Shown: in pieces, positions 8,421 through 16,388 of the stretch | How the letters are laid out: each line of letters begins with the position of its first letter | How positions within the stretch are numbered: position 1 is the stretch's first letter | From: Syntrophobacter sp963666995 | Lineage (GTDB): Bacteria > Desulfobacterota > Syntrophobacteria > Syntrophobacterales > Syntrophobacteraceae | DNA: 64,000 bases | Reading direction: 5' to 3' | Assembly: GCA_963666995.1 (NCBI GenBank) | Contig: OY762941.1 | Coordinates: 1,240,001 to 1,304,000 of the forward strand | Made by a program: the position numbers and the translations under genes | Notes under the pieces: generated by a model | The model's database searches: none | What the model was told of the DNA's origin: nothing | The model's input: only the letters and a program-made list of their open reading frames with translations

Positions 8421-8895
8421 GGGCTGTTGACCAGGCAGAATCCGGGTGGAAAATGAGCGGTTTGTCCGGAAACGCCACCCCGGCGAAGGAGACTGGTTCG
8501 TAATTCGGGAATACCTGTGGATTGTACAATATCCGTCAGCGGGTAACACGTACAACTCGTTGTCCGTGCGCGAAGCGCAAGAGGCTCGGAGGATAAGCTG
8601 AAGAATAACGATGGATTGCGCCGGCCCTCTTGTCCTTGCGGACCCGGACAACAAGTTGTCCGGGCCACCCACGAAGGCCGGGGTCCAGTGTCATTGGTCG
8701 GAATTACCCAATGATTTCAAGGAGCCTGGCTTCCGGCCTTTATATGAAAAAAGGAATTGCCGTCCAACGTATACCCTGTCTCGATTTAGGCAGGAATTTT
8801 TTCATACTTCGTTGTGGCCGAAAGGCCATGAGTGTTCGCCGGAATGACGAATTCTGATTTCATCCGGCCTCGGCTTTTCCTTTGGGCAACAGCCC
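8421..8895. repeat. MITE-like dispersed repeat, copy A (expanded, with a nested insert)
   Basis: The left end GGGCTGTTG (8421-8429) is the inverted complement of the right end TTTGGGCAACAGCCC (8881-8895). Internal blocks match copies at 42709 and 49533: AAAATGAGCGGTTTGTCCGG, GTCCAGTGTCATTGG and CGCCGGAATGACGAAT. This copy is 475 bp against about 194-217 bp for the others, because it holds a second repeat (8539-8671) and extra sequence near 8740-8830. Together with its flanks it fills the 710-bp gap between mqnA and the aldolase gene; no gene is supported there. Confidence 0.7.
8539..8671. repeat. 133-bp element with inverted ends, nested in repeat copy A
   Basis: The left arm (8539-8584) begins GCGGGTAACACG and ends CGCAAGAGG. 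The right arm (8636-8671) is a degenerate inverted version containing CCTCTTG and GGACAACAAGTTGTCC. The left arm recurs at 14461-14506 with 44 of 46 bases identical. It interrupts the block order seen in the shorter copies of the enclosing repeat, so it inserted into an existing copy. Confidence 0.6.
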
Positions 8896-9051
8896 CTCGT
8901 CGCCGGAGACGGATTTCGGTCCTTTTGGATATGCAGGGAACTTCGGGCGGACATGACACCCCCCAGGTTCGTAGCAAATGTCTAATTGTCGGCATGAAAC
9001 AGAGTTCACCACCCGATTCATAGAGAGTATTGAGAGCGGGAGAAGAGTGCG

Positions 9052-9855
9052 ATGAGCGGAAAAATTCTGCGTTTGAAACGTTTTATGGCGTCCTCCGACG
9101 GCCGGATGGTTATTTTCCCGCTGGACCATGGAGTCAGTTGCGGGCCTGCTTCAGGCCTGGACCGCATGGAGAACATCGTCAGGATGGGAATCCGGGCCGG
9201 TACGGACGCCCTGGTCGTGCACAAAGGGATGATGCGCTTCCTCGAACCCGTGCGCGAGAGGCTCCCGGGAATATTCATGCACCTTTCCGCAAGCACGCTG
9301 CTGGGTCCGTCCTTTCACCACAAGGTGCTCGTCGGCACAGTGGAAGAAGCGATCCGGCGGGGCGCGGACGGCGTTTCGGCGCATATCAACCTGGGGGATG
9401 ACCGCGAACCTGAAATGCTCCGCGATCTCGGGCTCCTGGGAAGTGCCTGCAGTGAGTGGCAGATCCCGCTGCTCGTCATGATCTACGTTCGAGGCAGCCA
9501 TGCGCCGTCGCCCCTGCCCGATTCGGCCATCGCCCATGCGGCGCGCGTTGCCGCCGAGCTTGGCGCCGACATTATCAAGCTCCCCTTCACACGGGATGTA
9601 CGGATCCTTGGAGACATTGCGGCGAGTGTTCCCGTGCCGGTGGTTGTTGCCGGCGGCAGTAAGATGCGGGAGACGAGGGAGTTGCTGGAGAAGATCGTGC
9701 AGGCTCTGGAGCTTGGCGTGCGGGGCGTTTCCATCGGCAGAAACGTGTTCCAGCACGAAAGGCCGGAAGCTCTCCTGAGAGCGGTCTGCAACATCGTTCA
9801 TTTCAATACGTCAGTGGACAGGATCTGGGAGCAACTGCATCAGGATGAAGCATGA
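9052..9855 (+). CDS. DhnA/ADH-synthase-type class I aldolase
   Basis: 267 aa, a TIM-barrel class I aldolase of the DhnA/DeoC-like group. Near residue 23 is VIFPLDHGVSCGPASGL, the DHG loop shared by archaeal-type fructose-bisphosphate aldolases and 2-amino-3,7-dideoxy-D-threo-hept-6-ulosonate (ADH) synthase. GADIIKLPF carries the likely Schiff-base Lys, and VPVVVAGGSKM and VRGVSIGRNVFQH form the C-terminal phosphate-binding strands. ADH synthase starts the alternative shikimate entry; its partner dehydroquinate synthase II is not in this window, so an FBP or other aldolase role stays open. The gene is flanked by repeats upstream and a convergent gene downstream, so there is no operon hint. Confidence 0.8.
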   Translation: MSGKILRLKRFMASSDGRMVIFPLDHGVSCGPASGLDRMENIVRMGIRAGTDALVVHKGMMRFLEPVRERLPGIFMHLSASTLLGPSFHHKVLVGTVEEAIRRGADGVSAHINLGDDREPEMLRDLGLLGSACSEWQIPLLVMIYVRGSHAPSPLPDSAIAHAARVAAELGADIIKLPFTRDVRILGDIAASVPVPVVVAGGSKMRETRELLEKIVQALELGVRGVSIGRNVFQHERPEALLRAVCNIVHFNTSVDRIWEQLHQDEA

Positions 9856-10061
9856 CCGCCGGAACAGAGTCGTACCCCGCGAGCAGAAGGGAACCGGTCG
9901 TCGCTGTCGCGTGAGCAGGTGACAGTGCCTGTGCCCGGATTCCACCGGCGTCCCGGGCAGTCACCGGCGTCATGAGGTTCGTCGCCGCCGGATACCGGTT
10001 CAGCTCGACATTCCCCGGGACCTCGTCAAACCAAGGAATCCCAAAGGGCAATGAATGCCCT

Positions 10062-11348
10062 TTAGTGTTTGAAAGCCCGCTGCCCCGTCAAAACCATGGT
10101 CACATTCGATTCGTTGCAGGCTTCGATCGCCTCCCAGTCTCTCATGGAACCACCCGGCTGAACGATAGCCGTGACTCCCTGGCGGATACCCACATCGACA
10201 CCGTCCCTGAACGGAAAGAAGGCATCTGAAACCATCGCGGCGCCGATCAGCCCTCCACGGGATTCCTTCGTTTCCGCATCGATTTCCTCTTTTTCCTTCC
10301 GGGGGCGGCTTCCCTGCTCCACGGCCAGTTCCAGTTCCTTGTAGGAAATACCGTACCGGTCGAAGCAAACGGCATCCGCGTATTTCTGGTAGGCTTTGTA
10401 AACCGCGATCTCGGCAACTCCCACGCGGTCCTGCTCACCCGTACCGATCCCCACGGTGCAGCCGTCCTTGACGTACAGAACGGAATTGGAGGTCACCCCC
10501 TGCTCCACGAACCAGCCGAACAGCAGGTCTTCCATTTCCCGCGGACTCGGTTCCCGGGCGATGCGATAGACCTTCCCCCTGTAGGTCGTTTCGGCGACTT
10601 TGAGGTCTCCAGCCTCCCGGATCCTGTTGAGAGGCGACTGCTGGACGATCAGGCCGCCGTCGATAAGGGATTTGAAATCCACAAAACGCCGGGGAATAAA
10701 GTCCCTCAGCCGGTCGATCCGTGCCACCCGGATGATTCGCAGGTTCGAGCGCTTCTTCAGGAGTTCGAGGGTCCCTTCCTCATAATCCGGCGCTGCCACC
10801 ACTTCCAGGTAGTTTTCCGAAATGAGGGCCGCGGTTTCCATGTCCACGGGGCGATTCAAAACGAGACAACCGCCGAAAGCCGCGATGCGGTCCGCCCTGT
10901 TCGCCCTGTAATAGGCTTCGGACAGGGAAATTCCATAGGCGGCGCCACTGGGATTGTTGTGCTTCAGGATGACCGCGGCAGGTTTATTCATAAGATATTT
11001 TGTGATGTTGAGTCCGTTGTCGAGATCCGTCAGGTTGATCTTGCCGGGGTGCTTCCCCTCCTGCAGCATGTCTTCTTCGCGTATCGCACTGACAATCCCA
11101 TTGCCCGGATCGATGAACCGGCAATCGCCAAGCTTCAGATTCCCGCTGACGAGTTCATACAGCGCCGCTTCCTGACCCGGGTTTTCTCCGTAGCGAAGGC
11201 CCTTCTCGATGAGCTGGCCCGAACTGTCGGGGAACTTCCATGCGCGCTTGCGATAAACGAGTTCCTGGTCCCCGAAACTGATGCGAAGGGAATCCGGGAA
11301 GTGGTCTTCCATGACCGTACGATACATTTTCTTGAGATCTTCAGCCAT
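10062..11348 (-). CDS. purH: Stand-alone AICAR transformylase (PurH C-terminal domain only)
   Basis: 428 aa with GAGGAGG before the ATG. Markers of the AICAR formyltransferase domain: GLRYGENPGQEAALY, VILKHNNPSG (catalytic Lys-His region), AFGGCLVLN, GLIGAAMVSDAFFPF and VQPGGSMRD near the end. It formylates AICAR with 10-formyl-THF, the penultimate step of purine synthesis. The N-terminal IMP cyclohydrolase domain of ordinary bifunctional PurH is completely absent, and the gene starts cleanly, so this is a single-domain form as in several delta-type bacteria. IMP cyclohydrolase must be encoded elsewhere. Transcribed after the fadL-like gene but separated from it by a terminator hairpin. Confidence 0.88.
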   Translation of the reverse strand: MAEDLKKMYRTVMEDHFPDSLRISFGDQELVYRKRAWKFPDSSGQLIEKGLRYGENPGQEAALYELVSGNLKLGDCRFIDPGNGIVSAIREEDMLQEGKHPGKINLTDLDNGLNITKYLMNKPAAVILKHNNPSGAAYGISLSEAYYRANRADRIAAFGGCLVLNRPVDMETAALISENYLEVVAAPDYEEGTLELLKKRSNLRIIRVARIDRLRDFIPRRFVDFKSLIDGGLIVQQSPLNRIREAGDLKVAETTYRGKVYRIAREPSPREMEDLLFGWFVEQGVTSNSVLYVKDGCTVGIGTGEQDRVGVAEIAVYKAYQKYADAVCFDRYGISYKELELAVEQGSRPRKEKEEIDAETKESRGGLIGAAMVSDAFFPFRDGVDVGIRQGVTAIVQPGGSMRDWEAIEACNESNVTMVLTGQRAFKH

Positions 11349-11370
11349 AGTGCCTCCTCAAAATCTGAAA

Positions 11371-11392
11371 AGCCCGGGGAAACCCCAGGCTC
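11371..11392 (-). terminator. Intrinsic terminator after the FadL-like gene
   Basis: On the minus strand GAGCCTGGGG and CCCCGGGCT pair (one mismatch) around a short TTT loop, followed by TTTT. It lies 33 bp past the stop of the outer membrane protein gene and before the start of the transformylase gene. Confidence 0.6.
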
Positions 11393-11424
11393 TTTCTAAT
11401 AAACACAGGTGCCGTGGAAATCAA

Positions 11425-12669
11425 TCAAAACTTGTATCCGATACTCATGCCGTACAACTGGGCATTGCCGTTTTCGAACTCGGACGGGTTGACAAATCCC
11501 GGACTGAGAGAGCTTGTCACGGTCCTGTCCGTGATAAGGAGGTAAGTAAATGACAGATCGAGCGACCAGTTATTCCAGTGAAAGCCCGGGCCGAAACTGA
11601 ACAGGTGGCGGTTGTTCGCAGGCACCAGGTAGTCGGCATACGTCGAGTTTACGGGTTCCTCATCGAAATCGTACCCCACTCTCAAATCCAGCCATTTGGC
11701 CGCCTTGTATTCCGCGCCGGTCTGAAACCGCCACGTGTCGTGCCAGTTCTTCTTCACGGTGACGGACGTAGCACCGTTGGGAAGCGCATCAGCATAATTG
11801 ATGGTCAGACTGTCGTAAGTACTCCATCGGTTCCAGACGGCGCCGACTTCGAAGCTGAAGTCGGGCGTCGGGTAAAAGGTAATTCCCATGAAGAACATAT
11901 CCGGAAGCCTGATGGACCCATCCACGTCCGTATCGGTGAAGTGGAGCAATGTTTTGAGAGGGCCCTCGAAAGTGGCTGTCCCACTGACGTTCTGAGTGAT
12001 CTGGCTGCGGTAGGACAATCCCAGGGCCATCCAGTCGAACAGTTGATACCGTGCCCCTATGTTGCACCCGTATCCGAACGAGTCACCGCTCAGGGCCTGG
12101 TCGGCGTAGCCGAGTTGAGGACCGAGATCCAGTGCCCGGTTCTCCAGTTTGAGGTCGAACCACATGGCGTCAAAACCGGCGGCAATCGAAAGCTTGTCCG
12201 TCAGTTTGATAGCGATGTTCGGATTTATATTGACCGATTGAATAACGGCATTGTAGTTGTTGGCACTTCCCGGCCAGCCCTTTTCAAACTCGGTTCCCAG
12301 GCCGAACGGCGAGAAGAGGCCGAGGCCGAACCAGAGCTTGTCCGAAAACTGGTAGGTCGTATAAAAATGCGGTGCGAGCCAGACGTTGTCCTTGGTACCG
12401 TATGACTTGCCGCCAATCTCCACATCCGTGCCGGGTGTTATGGCGGTGAAACCGGCCATCATCTGCAGACCCGGCAACTGGGTGATGCCCGCGGGGTTGT
12501 AAAACAAGGCCGATGGATCGTCGGCGCGCCCAACCATCGCCCCTCCAAGCGCATTTCCCCGAGCGCTCCCCTCATAGAGCGCAAATCCTGCTCCGAACCC
12601 CGACTGAGTGACTCCTAAAACGGTCAGCGAACATACGACCAAAAACACCAGCCACCTGTTACCCCTCAT
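11425..12669 (-). CDS. FadL/TodX (OMPP1) family outer membrane transport protein
   Basis: 414 aa. Signal peptide: MRGNRW, a hydrophobic core, then FGAGFALYE. The mature N terminus GFALYEGSARGNALGGA followed by DDPSALFYNPAGI is the diagnostic start of the FadL hatch domain. The rest alternates as beta strands and ends GYKF with a terminal aromatic residue, as outer membrane barrels do. FadL-type proteins pass long-chain fatty acids or aromatic hydrocarbons across the outer membrane; the substrate here is not determined. It has a long leader and a possible palindromic operator upstream (12867-12912). Confidence 0.88.
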   Translation of the reverse strand: MRGNRWLVFLVVCSLTVLGVTQSGFGAGFALYEGSARGNALGGAMVGRADDPSALFYNPAGITQLPGLQMMAGFTAITPGTDVEIGGKSYGTKDNVWLAPHFYTTYQFSDKLWFGLGLFSPFGLGTEFEKGWPGSANNYNAVIQSVNINPNIAIKLTDKLSIAAGFDAMWFDLKLENRALDLGPQLGYADQALSGDSFGYGCNIGARYQLFDWMALGLSYRSQITQNVSGTATFEGPLKTLLHFTDTDVDGSIRLPDMFFMGITFYPTPDFSFEVGAVWNRWSTYDSLTINYADALPNGATSVTVKKNWHDTWRFQTGAEYKAAKWLDLRVGYDFDEEPVNSTYADYLVPANNRHLFSFGPGFHWNNWSLDLSFTYLLITDRTVTSSLSPGFVNPSEFENGNAQLYGMSIGYKF

Positions 12670-12866
12670 TTCCCCCTCCTTAGTACGAATAATAGTCTGC
12701 CCCTGTTGCCCCTCCTGAACGCAACGACCCGAAATCGCCTGTAGCCCCTGACCGTGCGATTCCGGATCTATTCTCCGTCGCGAATTTTAGCCCTGATTCA
12801 ACCGTTTGAACGGGAGTAACAAATCCAGCACGATGGTTGGGCTGCCACTCATGACAAGAAAAAGCA

Positions 12867-12896
12867 TGTATAAAAAAATAGTATTATTTGTTACAA
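12867..12896 (-). promoter_or_regulatory. Candidate promoter for the FadL-like gene
   Basis: Minus-strand TTGTAA (12896-12891) and TATACA (12872-12867) are 18 bp apart in an AT-rich patch. The predicted leader to the start codon at 12669 is about 190 nt. The rest of the 660-bp gap (12670-13330) has no supported gene. Confidence 0.4.
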
Positions 12897-12912
12897 ATGA
12901 ATGAGATTCATT
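12896..12912. promoter_or_regulatory. 17-bp palindrome next to the FadL-like promoter
   Basis: AATGAAT-GAG-ATTCATT, a perfect 7-bp inverted repeat abutting the predicted -35 box. Its TGAATGA...TTCATT character recalls fatty-acid regulator operators of the TetR-type FadR, but the binding protein is unknown. Confidence 0.4.
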
Positions 12913-13156
12913 AAAGCTAGCAAAGCGATTGTCGCCCGTCAAGAAAAAATTCCACGTTCGAAAACATCATGTGAAATAAAGAATATCGAGGTCTCGGGTG
13001 GATAGGGCATGTGAGGCACGCTAAATAGCAATGCCGGTAAAGAGAACGCCTTAGGCTTCTTTCTTTTCCAAATGCACAAGCCGGCGGCCGGTGCCGAGCC
13101 TTCCTCTTGACCGTTTTGCGGAACCCTGTTGAGGCCTCAACCAAATCCGGTGGAAT

Positions 13157-13185
13157 TTGACCCGGCCCATCAATTGTGCTAGTTT
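13157..13185 (+). promoter_or_regulatory. Promoter with extended -10 upstream of the MetE-like gene
   Basis: TTGACC (13157-13162), 17 bp, TAGTTT (13180-13185), with TGC directly before the -10 box. The leader of about 140 nt holds a small hairpin TACTC-ATTTC-GAGTA. The same TTGACC...TGTGCTAGTTT arrangement recurs upstream of lgt. Confidence 0.6.
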
Positions 13186-13330
13186 ATAAAGCTCTACTCA
13201 TTTCGAGTATTCATGCGGACAATTATTCAGAATTCCCGGCTGAGATCAGAGTGGCGTCCGGTACGCCCCTTTTCCAGGGAGGCGATGCGCCCACTCTGTT
13301 TGGGCCGGTCCAGTGAGGAGACGTGACGTA

Positions 13331-14416
13331 ATGCGCAATTTGCGGCCCTGCGCCGGTGCGACTTTGGTGGGCAGCATGCCCCACAAGGATCGGGAAAAGG
13401 TCATCGAACTGATTCTTCGGGACATGCCCGAATTTCCTGCATGGCCTCAACTGACCTCTTTTCCGGCCGAGCAGATGATGTTCCAGTACCTCGAGGGTAT
13501 GCCGGGAATGTGTTCCGAATCGGGCCGAACTTTTTTCAGGACCGACACCGCCCGGTTTGATGAGGAAATGCTTGCCTTCTATGAGGAGTATCTCGAGGTC
13601 GAGGCCGGGACCAAGGACCTGGACCATTCGATTTTCAGGATGGGTCCTGAAACGGGAAAGACTTTTTTTGACTTTCTCGAGCGCCTGGGCCGCGCTCCAT
13701 CGCCCGCACAGGCGGTCAAAGGTCAGATCGTCGGCCCCTTTACGCTGCTCTCGGGCCTGAAAGACCAGCAGGACCGGGCGTTGTTGTATGACGAACGGCT
13801 GCAGGATATGTTCGCCAAGCACTTGGCCATGAAAGCCAAATGGCAGGTCCAAAAGCTCCAGGCGCCGGGTCTTCCCGTGATCATCTTCCTCGATGAACCC
13901 GCTCTTGCAGGATTCGGCTCGTCGGCTTTCATCAGCGTCACGAAGGAACTTGTCCTCTCGCTTCTCAAAGAAGTGGTGGATGCGATCCACCGGGCAAACG
14001 GCCTTGCCGGCATCCACATATGTGCCAATACCGACTGGCTCCTCGCCTTTGAATCCGACGTCGACATCATCAACTTCGACGCGTACCACTACTTCGACAG
14101 GTTCGCACTCTACAAAGAGCCGTTTGCAAAGTATATGAAAGAAGGCCGCATCGTTGCGTGGGGAATGGTGCCCACGTCCGATGAAACCGTCCTGTTTGAA
14201 GAAACCCCTCAGAGTCTTGCCGAGAAGTGGCGAGAACAGATTCAAGACCTGGCAACCCCTGAATTACCAGTGGGAAAGATACTTTCCCAGTCGCTGTTTT
14301 CGCCGAGTTGCGGCTGCGGGAGCCTGAAGGAAGCGGCATCGGAGCGGGTGATCGAGTTGACGAGACACTTAAGCGAGATCATGAAGGCGGACTGCAAATC
14401 GGCGGAGCGTGCTTAA
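13331..14416 (+). CDS. MetE-core-like (cobalamin-independent methionine synthase superfamily) protein
   Basis: 361 aa from the ATG at 13331 with GAGGAG about ten bases upstream. The protein is a single UROD/MetE-like barrel. GATLVGSMPH opens the domain, GIHICANTDW places a His and Cys at residues 229 and 231 like the HxC zinc ligands of MetE, and SPSCGCG supplies Cys 327 (and 329) at the position of the third ligand. The MetE N-terminal half that binds methyl-tetrahydrofolate polyglutamate is missing. The Glu ligand of MetE is not evident; the corresponding strand reads INFDAYHYF. It is likely a zinc-dependent thiol methyltransferase, possibly a core-MetE that takes methyl groups from a corrinoid protein, but acceptor and donor are not shown. 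Confidence 0.7.
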   Translation: MRNLRPCAGATLVGSMPHKDREKVIELILRDMPEFPAWPQLTSFPAEQMMFQYLEGMPGMCSESGRTFFRTDTARFDEEMLAFYEEYLEVEAGTKDLDHSIFRMGPETGKTFFDFLERLGRAPSPAQAVKGQIVGPFTLLSGLKDQQDRALLYDERLQDMFAKHLAMKAKWQVQKLQAPGLPVIIFLDEPALAGFGSSAFISVTKELVLSLLKEVVDAIHRANGLAGIHICANTDWLLAFESDVDIINFDAYHYFDRFALYKEPFAKYMKEGRIVAWGMVPTSDETVLFEETPQSLAEKWREQIQDLATPELPVGKILSQSLFSPSCGCGSLKEAASERVIELTRHLSEIMKADCKSAERA

Positions 14417-14460
14417 TGACGCCTCTCGGCGAGAAGCGGGGGCGGGGTCTAATCCGCCAA

Positions 14461-14506
14461 GCGGGTGACACGGACAACTCGTTGTCCGTGCGCGAAGCGC
14501 AAGAGG
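14461..14506. repeat. 46-bp dispersed repeat (second copy of the 8539 arm)
   Basis: GCGGGTGACACGG to CGCAAGAGG, 44 of 46 bases identical to 8539-8584. Includes the palindromic core GGACAACTCGTTGTCC. Only the left arm is clear here; no matching right arm was found downstream. It lies 45 bp past the stop of the MetE-like gene. Confidence 0.65.
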
Positions 14507-14695
14507 TTCGCAGGGTAGGCTCCGGAATTGCAACGGCGGATTTTGTCGGACCCGAAGGAAGCAGTCTTCCTGTATTGGATGCTCCGGAAGATTTCCTGCG
14601 TTGCCCGAAACGGCAACGGAAGCAGCGCTGCCGTTGAGGCGATGCCGTTTGTGGTCGGCCGCCGCCGTTCCTTCGAACGGTATTCCATTAGGCGC

Positions 14696-14724
14696 TTGAC
14701 AACGGTCAAATGATTATTTACCGT
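14696..14724 (+). promoter_or_regulatory. Candidate promoter in the 14.4-15.1 kb gap
   Basis: TTGACA (14696-14701), 17 bp, TACCGT (14719-14724). The -35 box is part of the small inverted repeat TTGAC-AACG-GTCAA. The next gene starts 400 bp downstream, so it would drive a long leader or a short noncoding transcript. No gene is otherwise supported between 14417 and 15131. Confidence 0.35.
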
Positions 14725-15131
14725 AGGAATGCTTCCACACCGCCACGCAGGAGGTAGCGTTTCCAGCCAGGCAGGCTTATCCCCAGGTGAGGATTCCATA
14801 TAGTAACCAACAACCTGATCATTTTCTCCACGTGTCTTCTCGTTCGATCGGAGGAGGCGGCGCGGAGAGGCAGCCCCTGCCATGCAGTCCTGTGGCCTCT
14901 CGTTGGAAGGTCATGGCTGCCCGCGTCGGCCTGAGTGGTTCTTTGTCGCTCTGAAAATGCTGGTGAGAACCCGGCCATCGCGATCCTGCCGCATTTTTGA
15001 GAATGCAGCACGGGATCCATCTGTTGAAGCTGAACAGAGCTTGAGGGTGGAGTGCGCTGTCTGCTCCGGGTATTTCAAAGTGGGACCCGTAAAATCCGTG
15101 ACCGGCAAAATCCAAGAAAGGGGTACCGGTA

Positions 15132-15554
15132 ATGCAAATTGAGTACAAGAACATTGATGCCAAGCTTGTTGTTAACGAAATCCGCAACGGGAGGTCTCTT
15201 GAATCCGTTCAGAAGATTTTCGGGATCAAATTCAAGAGTGAAGTCCAGGACCTTTACCTGAGAGGTCTTATGGAACTGGGTGAGATCCCTCAGGTCGATT
15301 TCCACAAGCCGGTTTCGGGCAACGATCAGAAGCCCGGGGTTGACAGGTCCATGATCCGCAGGCGGGAAAAACCCGTGGCAAAGCCGACCATGCTCATCAA
15401 GACTCCCAACTTCAGGACCATCGGCCAGAGCGGAAGCATCACGCTCAATAAGGCGCTGCTGATAGAACAACTGGGGTTTGGCGTGGGGGATTCTTTCGAG
15501 ATTTACAGAGAGGATGACCGCGTTATCCTGAAGAAGACGCTCAATCCAAACTAG
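15132..15554 (+). CDS. Small protein with C-terminal AbrB/MazE-like swapped-hairpin domain
   Basis: 140 aa with AAAGGGGTACC before the ATG. Residues 1-75 are a charged region beginning MQIEYKNIDAKLVVNEIRNG whose start resembles a small helical repeat for DNA or protein contact; I do not recognise it. Residues about 95-138 (GSITLNKALLIEQLGF, VGDSFEIY, DRVILKK) match the SpoVT/AbrB-type swapped-hairpin pattern that binds DNA as a dimer. A transcription regulator or antitoxin role is possible, but no toxin-like gene is adjacent. Known only as hypothetical. Confidence 0.65.
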   Translation: MQIEYKNIDAKLVVNEIRNGRSLESVQKIFGIKFKSEVQDLYLRGLMELGEIPQVDFHKPVSGNDQKPGVDRSMIRRREKPVAKPTMLIKTPNFRTIGQSGSITLNKALLIEQLGFGVGDSFEIYREDDRVILKKTLNPN

Positions 15555-15631
15555 CCCTCGTCCCCAATGAAAGGCATGGACCCGGCCTGGCCCGGACACA
15601 CCGGTTGAGCTTCTCCCCGGTCAGGTCTCTC

Positions 15632-16264
15632 TCAACGCCGAAGATTATTCAACACATGAAGAAATCGCCATAAGGCGGTCAGGTTGGTGCCGACGGCTAA
15701 CACGACCAGCACCGCAACCAGTAATGCATCCTGAGCCAGGATGGGCCCGGCGAACAGGTTCACGAAGGGATTCAACAGACCGGACAATCCCAGCAGAATG
15801 ATCCTTTCTCCCCTCTGGAACATGCCGACCAGGCATCGTTCCCCCAGCCCTTCGGCTCTTGCCCGCGTATAGCTGACCATGAGCGAGCCGAATAGAATAA
15901 GCAGAATCGTAAGAGAAAAGAAAGGTGTCTTGGCATCCTGCCGGTAAAAGTAGCACCAGATGCCAAGATAAATAATGAACTCCGTGTAACGGTCCAGAAT
16001 CGAATCGAGAAAAGCCCCGAACTTCTTGCTCTGCCCGCTCGATCTTGCCAGAGAGCCGTCCAGCGTGTCGAGAAAACCCGTGAGCAACGTCAGAATTCCG
16101 CCGACAAACGGGAAAAAGACAAAAGCGCCACCCGCCAGCATGCTCGTGATAAGCCCCAACAACGTCACATGATTAGGCTTAAAGTTCAGACGCACCAGTC
16201 GGGGCACAATGTGTCGATCAAGAAAATCATAGTAACCCGTCTCGATGGGTGTACCTTTGAGCAT
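15632..16264 (-). CDS. CDP-alcohol phosphatidyltransferase family membrane enzyme
   Basis: 210 aa, GTGAGGAG before the ATG. The family signature D-x2-DG-x2-AR-x8-G-x3-D-x3-D is complete: DTLDGSLARSSGQSKKFGAF followed by LDSILDR. About six hydrophobic segments place it in the inner membrane. The family transfers a phosphoalcohol group from a CDP-alcohol onto an acceptor alcohol (phosphatidylglycerophosphate, phosphatidylinositol phosphate or similar). The exact product cannot be assigned. It is transcribed after moeA with a 124-bp gap. Confidence 0.85.
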   Translation of the reverse strand: MLKGTPIETGYYDFLDRHIVPRLVRLNFKPNHVTLLGLITSMLAGGAFVFFPFVGGILTLLTGFLDTLDGSLARSSGQSKKFGAFLDSILDRYTEFIIYLGIWCYFYRQDAKTPFFSLTILLILFGSLMVSYTRARAEGLGERCLVGMFQRGERIILLGLSGLLNPFVNLFAGPILAQDALLVAVLVVLAVGTNLTALWRFLHVLNNLRR

Positions 16265-16388
16265 AGACTCCTCACGATCAAGAATGCGATATGGCGGGAT
16301 AATTGGAGCATAAGCAATAATCGGTCATCAGGTCGCCACCCCATCTGATTCATCAAACCGAATTCCAGCACCTGCCGGGATGCGTGGT

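Noticed and set aside
12917..13144. 75-codon minus-strand frame in the gap upstream of the fadL-like gene
   Set aside because: Arg/His/Cys-rich, no start signal, looks like chance.
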